In this document: positions 55,416-64,000 of the stretch, piece by piece
Layout of the letters: each line of letters begins with the position of its first letter
How positions within the stretch are numbered: the first letter of the stretch is position 1
NCBI GenBank assembly: GCA_037043455.1
Contig: JAWPHD010010995.1
Coordinates: forward strand, 16,001-80,000
Reading direction: 5' to 3'
Source of the DNA: Cyrtodaria siliqua
Lineage: Eukaryota; Mollusca; Bivalvia; Adapedonta; Hiatellidae
Length of the DNA: 64,000 nucleotides
Program-made: the position numbers and the translations under genes
The notes under the pieces: model-generated
The model's database searches: none
The model's input: the letters and a program-made list of their open reading frames with translations, nothing else
What the model was told of the DNA's origin: nothing

Positions 55416-56975
55416 GTCAACTGTATACAGTCCACCACTAATATAATGTCCAGGAAACACGTGGTATCAACTGTATACAGTCCACCACTAATTTAATGTC
55501 CAGGAAACACGTGGTATTCAATTGTATACAGTCACCACTAATATAATGTCCAGGAAACACGTGGTATCAACTGTATATAGTCCACCACTAATATAATGTC
55601 CAGGAAACACGTGGTATCAACCTTATACAGTCCAACACTAATATAATGTCCAGGAAACTGTATACAGTCCACCACTAATATAATGTCCAGGAACCACATG
55701 GTATCAACCATATACAGTCCAACACTAATAAAATGTCCAGGAAACACATTGTATTCAACTGTATACAGTCCACCACTAATATAATGTCCAGGAAACACGT
55801 GGTATTCAATTGTATACAGTCACCACTAATATAATGTCCAGGAAACACGTGGTATCAACTGTATATAGTCCACCACTAATACAATGTCCAGGAAACACAT
55901 TGTATTCAACTGTATACAGTCCACCACTAATATAATGTCCAGGAAACATGTGGTATTCAACTGTATGCAGTCCAACACTAATACAATGTCCAGGAAACAC
56001 GTGTATCAACTGTATACAGTCCACCACTAATACAATGTCCAGGAAACACATGGTATTCAACTGTAAACTGTCCACCACTAATATAATGTCCAGGAAACAT
56101 GTGGTATTCAACTGTATACAGTCCAACACTAATATAATGTCCAGGAAACATGTGGTATTCAACTGTATACAGTCCACCACTAATATAATGTCCAGGAAAC
56201 ATGTGGTATCAACTGTATACAGTCCAACACTAATACAATGTCCAGGAAACATGTGGTATTCAACTGTATACAGTCCAACACTAATATGATGTCCAGGAAA
56301 CATGTGGTATCAACTGTATATAGTCCACCACTAATATAATGTCCAGGAAACAGTCCACCACTAATATAATGTCCAGGAAACACGTGGTATCAACTGTATA
56401 CAGTCCAACACTAATATAATGTCCAGGAAACACGTGGTATCAAATGTATATAGTCCACCACTAATATAATGTCCAAGAAACACGTGGTATTCAACTGTAT
56501 ACAGTCCACCACTAATATAATGTCCAGGAAACATGTGGTATTCAACTGTATACAGTCCACCACTAATATAATGTCCAGGAAACAGTTCACCACTAATATA
56601 ATGTCCAGGAAACACGTGGTATCAACTGTATACAGTCCAACACTAATATAATGTCCAGGAAACACAGGGTATCAACTGTATACAGTCCAACACTAATACA
56701 ATGTCCAGGAAACACATGGTATCAACTGTATATATTCCACCACTAATATAATGTCCAGTAAACACGTGGTATTCAACTGTATATAGTCCACCACTAATAT
56801 AATGTCCAGAAAACACGTGGTATTCAACTGTATACAGTCCACCACTAATATAATGTCCAGGAAACACGTGGTATCAACTGTATATAGTCCACCACTAATA
56901 TAATGTCCAGGAAACACGTGGTGTATACAGTCCACCACTAATATAATGTCCAGGAAACATGTGGTATTCAACAGT
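55416..56975 (-). repeat. 50-bp minisatellite with CACGTG units
   Basis: About 31 units of 'caactgtatacagtccacc' plus 'actaatataatgtccagg' plus 'aaacacgtggtat'. Many units contain the palindrome CACGTG; others have CATGTG or CACATG. Open frames on both strands reflect the stop-free unit. Confidence 0.92.
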
Positions 56976-57781
56976 CAGGGGTGTAACTGATTGAAGTTAT
57001 TTTCTAATAACTTTAATGGGTTATTTTATCAATAATTCAGGAGTTTTCTCCCTTTGAATACAGTTCGATAGATAACTTAAATAAGTTATGAGTAAATGTA
57101 AACACCTTTCCAAGGGAAACAACTTATTTATATGATTGTTTAATTAACACTTCATTGTAAGATTTAAGTCCCTTTCTGGAATAACTATATTCAGTTATCA
57201 GTACTGCCCTGTCAACTATGCTAAATCAGTGAGCCTACAGAAAATGTGTTATGTTAAATATTTTAAAGTTATGAAAATGGTAAGTATGCATGAAATATAT
57301 CGCTATTATGGGTAACATGTTTGATAGAATATGTTTGAATAAAAAGGTGAAAACATGTTACAATTGTATGGGAAGTAACCCAATAGGTCTCTGCCATTAA
57401 GATGGTGTTCATTTTAATATACCATAAATTTAGTTTCTTACACATGTAAACTTAAAATGATACAGGTAACACATCAATAAAATGATCAACATAATCATGT
57501 AATATGTATAAACAGATTGCGATGTGTCTCAGTCTTATCCATCAGGCAAAAGTTAGAAAAATAACTTGTTTAGGTTATTAGAGTTTTGGAGCTTTTTTTT
57601 CTCAAAATAACTGAAATAAGTTTCAGATATTCATCTGTTTGTAAATCTGTTTTCTATCAAAACAATAATATTCCTGCAACATCTGATATTTTTTATGGTT
57701 CTTTCATCTTTGTTGTTAACTAATTTGCCATAAATTCTTCTCCGCAAGGTTTAGCAATAGTTTATTCAAGCTTTTAATTGT
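56976..57781. other. AT-rich intergenic or intron sequence with AATAACTT motifs
   Basis: It starts with CAGGGGTGTAACTGATTGAA, the same terminus as the hAT-like element at 57782, but no matching far end was found. Repeated AATAACTT/AAGTTATT half-palindromes. No exon seen. Confidence 0.4.
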
Positions 57782-58096
57782 CAGGGGTGTAACTGATATT
57801 AGTTACCTACTAATAACTTAAATGAGTTACATAATAATATGGAGAAAGTAGCAAAATAGTTTAAAGACGTTATTTCTGAAAAGTTCATCACCATATTTCA
57901 CTTGTGGCCATAGGCATTGTTTTAGGGTAAAACATAACTTGTTAAAGTTATTTAGTAAATAACTGAAATCGGTACAAAATAAATAAGTTATTTCTGAAAA
58001 GTTTACCATAGTTCACATTTGGCCATAGGCATGTGTTTTTTGGGGGTAAATCATAACTTGTTAAAGTTATTTAGTAATAAATCAATTACACCTCTG
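57782..58096. mobile_element. hAT-like MITE with tandem interior
   Basis: The ends CAGGGGTGTAACTGAT and (reverse) CAGAGGTGTAATTGAT match at 14 of 16. The interior has two ~118-bp units each with CATAACTTGTTAAAGTTATT. No clear 8-bp duplication. Confidence 0.55.
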
Positions 58097-58529
58097 AACT
58101 TATCCCCAAATTAAAACAAGACTGAAGTGTCTACATAATGTGGGTTGGACAGTCTTCCTTTTCAGTCGTATAAGTTGGTCCCATTCCTAATCTAAACAAG
58201 ACTCAGTGTTTTTGAGGGCTGTTTTAATAGCCGTTTTTCGGTCATATTTCTAATTCCAAAAAATATAATTTTTTTACCCAATTTTGAAGAAATAGAAACA
58301 ATTTTGGTAAATATGTCACATTTATAGAGTACAAAACGCTTTTAATTGCCTCCGTTGACTTGGTGTACAGTTAACAGTATTAATGATAAAATTCTGACAT
58401 TAATGTTTTAATGGATCTATTTCCTTGTTTACGAAAATTCGCGCTAAAATTCCCAATTGTTATGTTCCCAAAAAAAAGAAAAAAACAACAAAAAAACAAC
58501 AACAACAACAACAAAAAACAAACACTGAG

Positions 58530-59900
58530 AGTTGTCAGAAGATAGCAGAGCTCACCTTGTGTGGGCAAAGTGGGAAAAGGTCACCCCTCTTCTTAAGTAA
58601 GGTCCTAGAATCTCTGTTGTGAACTATAGATCGGTTACTTTAACATGTGTTTCTTGTAAAATACGTGAATCAGAGAAAGCATTTTTTTTCACTTGAATTC
58701 AGAACATTTGATCAGCAAAAATCAACATGGCTTTGTAAAAGGTAACAATGACTAACAAACCTACTAGAAACTCTAGAATCAGTCACTAATGATTAAGACA
58801 ATGGTATATTATATCCACAAATATTGTATATCTTGTCTAACAAAGTGCATTTGATTCAGCTGAACTTGAGAGACAGTTAGTGAAATTGGAGGTTTAAGGG
58901 TTACAGGGTAAGGTTTTAAATTGGATAAACGATTTTCTGACTGGACGTTAACAAGCAGTAGATATTAGAGGCCAGTCATCTACGGAAAAAGACGTCTTAA
59001 GTGGAGTACCCCAAGGATCAGTATTGGGGCCTCCTTTGTTTATACTCTTTATAAATGAACTACCAGATATTAAAATCACATTTTTTGGCGGATGATACAA
59101 AGATTTTCAATTCATGTAAATATATGAATATATTACAAGATGATTTAAAAACATTACAATCATGGTCAAATATATGGCTTCTGAGATTTAATGTAGCCAA
59201 GTGTAAAATAATCCATTTGGTTATGATGCTCCAGAAATACTTACAAATTAAAACATATAGACAATGAAAATTCAGATTAAAAAAGGGATTGGGGAGTTAT
59301 TATCAGTAAGAATAGAAAGCCAAATGAGCAGTGTAGTGCAGCAGCAAATAAAGCGCTGCAACGATACGCTTATTAGAAAACAGTGATAAAATAAGCTTTT
59401 TTATTATATATACCAGTTATGTACGTCCTCTATTATAATATTGTATTCAGGCTTGGAGTTCTTATTATCGTAAGGATATTGAATGTTTAGAAAAGAATAC
59501 ATCATCGAGCAACCAAACTAGTACCAGAGCTAAGAGATCTCAGATATGAAAACATACTTTCAGCTTTAAATATGTACTCTTTTGAACAGGGACGTAACAG
59601 GGACGTGTCAGAGGCGATCTCATCGAAACATTCAAGATACTGAAACATAAATATGATTTGGACTCTTCATCATTGTTTAAAGTTACTGATCATACCTCAC
59701 ATGCAACGCAAGGACACAGTATGAAGTTATTTAAGCCGAGGCTTGTAAAAGGTCTGTCTTTGAGACAAAACTTCTTCAGCATACGAGTGATAAATCAATG
59801 AAACAGATACACTATCATAAATGAATATCATCAGGATCACGAACATGTAAAATGATTGTCTGTTTACAAAGTTTACAGTTATATAACATTATTAAGTTAC
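58530..59900 (+). pseudogene. Decayed LINE reverse transcriptase, copy 1
   Basis: Frameshifted plus-strand fragments read SGVPQGSVLGPPLFILFINE and FLADDTKIFNSCKYMNI (the catalytic Y/F-x-DD box kept as LADD). Next are LQSWSNIWLLRFNVAKCKII, RKDIECLEK, GDLIETFKILKHKYDLDSS and KLFKPRLVKGLSLRQNFF, the usual order in CR1/Jockey-like LINEs. The 3' end 'atcatcaggatcacgaacat' is shared with copy 2. Many stops. Confidence 0.75.
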
Positions 59901-60954
59901 TTATATTTTTAAGTGTCATGGGTTTAACATTAATACTACATCACTCTGCAGTCAACGTGGTCATGCAGCAGGACATTTTCGTTTACAGTAATATTAATTA
60001 TGTCTATTTGCAAAACATAATGGCTTCCAGAGATGTGCTCTGTGCTTCTATATTTTTAAGTTACATAAAATATAACTCAAATAAGTTATATCAATGACTG
60101 CAGATCGAGGTTCAAATACAAAACATACACAATGGACAGCGAACTATTAGCATAATTAGCATATTAGAATCCAACTCTTCTTTCTGAAAATTGGGTCGTA
60201 TTACAAATGATAAGCGGCATGTACAGCTTAGAAAGGTGTATTCACATAACATGCCTCTTGACTCTACTGTCACACCACAAAGATTCGTCAGAACACAGAT
60301 TCACAGAAACTCATTTATAAAATTTAAAATGTTATCAAAGTTATAAACAAAAAATGACATTTATGATGTTAATCGTTTCTGTTTTACAAGTAATCACATC
60401 ATCAATATTATGCGGTTAACATGTTTACCATTTTTAAGTTCCATTTAAAATGTAACATCGACAGGGTACATAGACAGTAAGTAGTGTTAACTAATTTAAG
60501 TTTCTTGCTAAATAACTTATACAAGTTATCTAAATAACTTATACAATTTATCTAACTTAAACACGTTATTTCTTAATCTGAAGGGTCCAACATAACTCCT
60601 ACAAGTTATTGTTTATTATTTACCACACATATAAATAACTAGATGTATCAGGAGGTTGATTAATATGTCATTAGCTTAGTTTAAACGAAATATTCCCCTA
60701 TTTTTGTTGGGTCATCCTTGTGTTGGTTATTACATATTAATATGGATAATGAAGAAAAATAACTTAAATAAGCTATTTCTGAATAATTAACCACATTTCA
60801 TGTGTAGCCATAGGCATGTATCTTTGGGGGTAAAACATAACTTGTTTAAGTTATTTAGTAAAGTGATAAGTTATTTCTGAAAATAAATATAAAAGTCGAA
60901 CATGAAATGGAGCTTTCACAGAACACAGTAAACACAAAAACACGCAAAACGACA
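59901..60954. other. AT-rich sequence with LINE 3' flank and AATAACTT motifs
   Basis: 59901-60000 continues the match to copy 2 ('catgggtttaacattaa', 'gtcaacgtggtcatgcag'). 60480-60890 repeats 'aataacttatacaa' and CATAACTTGTTTAAGTTATT, related to the hAT-like element at 57782. No gene. Confidence 0.4.
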
Positions 60955-61455
60955 AACATTACGTGGTCCCGCCTTAATTCCATTAAGCGATGGGAAAGGT
61001 TATATTAGCAGGATTTTATAAGCGATATTTCGACAATAAAACACGTTTAAAAACATTGTTTATTGAAACAAAACGTGATAACCTGTTTAAAATTACATAT
61101 TACATGTTTTAATTTGACAATTTGCAAACGTTTTATGCCGGAATTAAGGTTTTAAGCCAACCCCGTAGTGGAGTGCGTAGTCCAGTGCTACAGCGCCGAA
61201 CTCCAGATCGAGAGGTGGTGGGTTCGATCCTCGCCGCGGCCACGTTATTTATCCTTGAGCAAGATAATTAATCCACATTGCTTAGTACTGGTTCTATACA
61301 GGAAGCCATCGAGAGTGATTAATATATGTTGCAATAACTTGTTTCGCAATCGATGTAAAAATAAATATGTTTTAACTATTAACCCCGTTTTCCCTTCTTG
61401 GAGCAGGGGTTGGATAGGATATGAAAGTTGATACTCGGAACACGTAATGGTTAAT
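60955..61455 (-). repeat. Dispersed repeat K, copy 2, split by a SINE
   Basis: It matches 48068-48470 on both sides of the SINE: '...ccaaccccg' up to 61165 and 'ttttcccttcttggagcagg' wording from 61388. Copy 1 has the uninterrupted junction CCAACCCCGTTTTTGC, an empty site. Confidence 0.7.
61166..61380 (+). mobile_element. tRNA-derived SINE with target duplication
   Basis: 215 bp flanked by AACCCCG (61159-61165 and 61381-61387). Head with A box TAGTCCAGTGCTA, an anticodon-loop-like CTCCAGA (as in tryptophan tRNA) and B box GGTTCGATCC at 61221-61230. The body has TTGAGCAAGATAATTAATCC and ACATTGCTTAGTA, matching the 'GGGCAAGACACTTTA...CACATTGCTC' core of many mollusc SINEs. The tail is AT-rich. 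Confidence 0.88.
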
Positions 61456-61466
61456 AAGGAATAAAG

Positions 61467-61655
61467 GTATCACACACACAAAACAGGTTGACAGTAGGGC
61501 TATCACCTTGGAACGGTCAGTGGCAAAATAGGCCGCTTGGGGGTTTAAACCAGTTTATAGGGCGCCTCACACTTTCCCTACTTCATCCCAAAATACGGGA
61601 CAGTGAAAATAAAGAAACCCCGTCATGAACTATTCTCTAACCAAAAAGGCAGCAT
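61467..61655 (-). mobile_element. Penelope-like element 3' end fragment
   Basis: On the minus strand it reads GGTTAGAGAATAGTTCATGA, CTTTATTTTCACTGTCC, GGTTTAAACCCCCAAGCGGC and TTTTGCCACTGACCGTTCC, closely matching the plus-strand 13215-13375 tail of the RT remnant. It abuts the second LINE copy. Confidence 0.75.
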
Positions 61656-63460
61656 GTGTTTAACATGTGTTTCTTGTAAAATAATTGAATCAATATTCAA
61701 AGAAAGCATGCTTGTTCACTTGAATTCAGAACATGTGATCAGCAAAAATCAACATATCTTTGTAAAAGGTAACTACAGATGTTGTATATCTTGACTACCG
61801 AAGTGAACTTGATTCAGTTGAACATGAGACTTTTATTGAAACTGGATACAGGCTTACGGGATACAGGGTAAGGTCTTTTAATGGATAAAAGATTTTCTTA
61901 CTGGACGTAAACAAACAATAGTTATTAGAGGACAGTCATCTACAGAAAAAGACGTCTTAAGTGGGGTACCCAAGGATAAGTATTGGGGCCTCTTATGTTT
62001 ATACTCTTTATAAATGAACTACCATATATTATTGGCAGTAAATCACAGCTTTTTTGTGAATGATACAAAGATTTTCAATTCCTGTAAAAATATGAATATA
62101 TTACAAGATGATTTAAATACATTACAATCATGGTCAGATCTAGGGCTTCCGAGATTTAAGTAGCCAAGTGTGAAACAATCCATTTTGGTAATGATAATGC
62201 AGAATATATAAACAATATAGATATTGAAAATTCAGATTCAGAAAGTGATTTGGGAGGTATTATCAGTTAAACTGGAAAGCCAAGTAAGCAGTGTAGTGCG
62301 GCAGCAAAGAAAGCGATGCAAGGTCTCGGTTATTTGAAAATAATTTTTAAACACTCTGATAAAAATATCTTTATTATTATATATACCAGTTATATACGTC
62401 CTCTATTAGAATATTGTGTTCAGGTTTGGAGCCCTTATTATCGTAAGCATATTTCATGTTTATAAAAAATATACCACCGAGCAACCAAACCAGTACCAGT
62501 ACTAAGAAATCTCAGAAAGACTTTCAGCTTTAAATAAGTACTCTCTTGAACAGAGACGTGTCAGAATCTCATCGAATGATTCAAGATACTGATTTGGACT
62601 CGGGATTTGGAATATGGGACACAAGAGGTATTGCCTATTCCTTAAATTCCCATAAAAATGTAAATGTCAAACCGAACATACGGCAAAATACAGCGGTGTT
62701 TCGAATATTTGGTGAATCGTTAAAGACCTAGATATTAAAGGTCCAGCGATTAACCAAAAACTCCGAAAAAAAACACAATACAAACATATGTACGCTCTGC
62801 TTTGAGTAACGAGTCTTGTTGATATTTAAGACATGGGTCAATTTGTATTGCCAGGAAGGCTATCCTATTCAGGAATAAGATGGACATTCTTGAAAAGAGA
62901 TAACTATGAATGTTTGAAAATGGATACAAAAACATATATATTTGCTGGATGGGATCGTTAACTGTATCAGTTGATAAATGTATCGCATCGTGAGCCCTGT
63001 ATATCGTGATACGTATCGTATCGTCATGTAGGAGTATCGTTGCTGCCCTATCAGATATGGCAGTATAAAACAATGTTCGATGCTATCTTCAAAAATATAA
63101 AGTATCAGGTAGTATTTAGCGAATACCTAATACAATATGCAAATACTATTTGCTATTGAAATAAAACTTGTTATTTTGTCATTAACACCGGTGCTAAACT
63201 AGATAAGCTAAAAAGAACAAAATACATGTATATACAGATACATTATCAAAATGAATATCATCAGGATCACGAACATGTAAAATGATTGCCTGTTCCAATC
63301 AGGTTTTTAAAAATAGAACAACTCAAATTAGATTTCATAACTGTGTACAGTTATATAACTTTATTAAGTTACTTATATGTTTAAGTGCCATGGGTTTAAC
63401 ATTAAGAGGGCATCACTCTGTAGTCAACATGGTCACTCAGCAGAACATTTTTTTAAAGTA
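61656..63460 (+). pseudogene. Decayed LINE reverse transcriptase, copy 2
   Basis: LTCVSCKIIESIFKESML, a 'DVLSGVP' block at ~61960, and a catalytic box decayed from ADD to VNDTK (~62055). The 3' segment 'atcatcaggatcacgaacat' (63250) is followed by 'catgggtttaacattaa' as in copy 1. It is more diverged, with unrelated sequence in 62700-63230. Confidence 0.65.
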
Positions 63461-64000
63461 ATATTAACTAGAACTACCAGTGAAGGTGATGAATACCCCG
63501 CGTTTTTGCTCTAGCCGATGATGGGCAAAATCAAGAATAATAAATGTTTAAAATATGTGTTAATTTTTTAATGTAAAAGAAATTCTCATTAAAACAAAGG
63601 TCCACAGTTGCGTAAAAAAAATAATTGCAGAATCGAAAACCCATAAATGCAGAGATACATCATACCATCACGTGTGAACTGTATGTTATGCCCCTGTCAC
63701 ACTATAGCGCGTTTCCACTGCGTTGGCAGGGCGTTGTTTAATTTTCCAGAACGCCGTGAGATCGCAAGAAAAATCTGATATTTTTCGTGAAGATGGAGAT
63801 GTCACGGCGTCCTCACCGCGACCAAGGCGTTTCTACGGAGCTCCCATGGCGTTCTATCGCGTTCCTACGGAGTTCTTGTTGGCGATTGTCTGCGCTCTCA
63901 AGGCGCTTCCACTGCGTGCACTGCGCTTTCACGGCGCTCACACTGCGCTGACGGCGTGTTGAAGACGTTCGTTTGCACTACCTATAATTCATTGATACTA
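63461..64000 (+). repeat. GC-rich degenerate short repeats at the window end
   Basis: 63690-63965 is built from loosely repeated 'gcgtttccactgcg', 'gcgttcctacggagttc' and 'gcgctttcacggcgctcac' phrases in AT-rich surroundings. The open frame through it (63723-63962) is a by-product. 63461-63690 shows nothing. Confidence 0.5.

Noticed and set aside
55538..56971. Open frames of 60-165 codons in the 50-bp array
   Set aside because: Same cause: a tandem unit without stops in several frames, no coding constraint between units.
63723..63962. 80-codon frame at the window end
   Set aside because: Built from degenerate GCG-rich short repeats with no family similarity.

Overview
The window is intron-rich animal DNA. 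It has no bacterial operons, codes in short GT-AG exons, and carries many non-autonomous repeats, SINEs, LINE and Penelope-type remnants and minisatellites. The style of the repeats (tandem-monomer elements starting with 'acaagagg...') points to a mollusc, most likely a bivalve. That placement is an inference from repeat style, not proof.

One gene accounts for all convincing coding sequence. It runs on the minus strand, entering at the right and leaving at the left. Thirteen exons (55183 down to 1233) join without a single phase conflict into about 1,073 codons. Neither the start codon nor the stop codon is in the window. The product looks like TRANK1 (TPR and ankyrin repeat-containing protein 1). 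Its order is ankyrin/TPR-like segments, a long basic then acidic linker, a compact strand-rich domain that precedes the helicase in this family, and the N-terminal part of a UvrD-like superfamily 1 helicase. The Walker A motif GRSGTGKTT is split by an intron. The rest of the helicase lies to the left, outside the window.

Layout by region: 0-4.7 kb holds the helicase exons. 4.7-15.3 kb is a 10.7 kb intron packed with nested repeats, including a Penelope-like copy broken by another element, plus a 41-bp array. 15.3-19.4 kb holds the pre-helicase exons and the long exon. 19.4-29.1 kb holds three ankyrin/TPR exons separated by repeats. 29.1-49.1 kb is a 20 kb intron with a transposon-like pseudogene split by a probable solo LTR, a TA-flanked MITE and large tandem-monomer elements. 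49.1-49.4 kb is one exon with a SINE in its acceptor tract. 49.5-55.1 kb is repeats, and 55.1 kb holds the most 5' exon. 55.4-64 kb has a 50-bp array, two decayed LINE copies and other repeats, with no exon recognised.

Two patterns run across the window. (1) Most of the abundant repeats share one architecture despite unrelated sequence: ACAA followed by a family-specific 5' hairpin, monomers of about 160 bp (or 2 x 160), and a 3' hairpin ending in TAA or CTAA. Two empty sites show insertion without target duplication at ACAA^AAA, which suggests Helentron-like (HINE/'pearl') elements. (2) Six of the 13 exons have one edge tandemly duplicated into the neighbouring intron together with its splice site.
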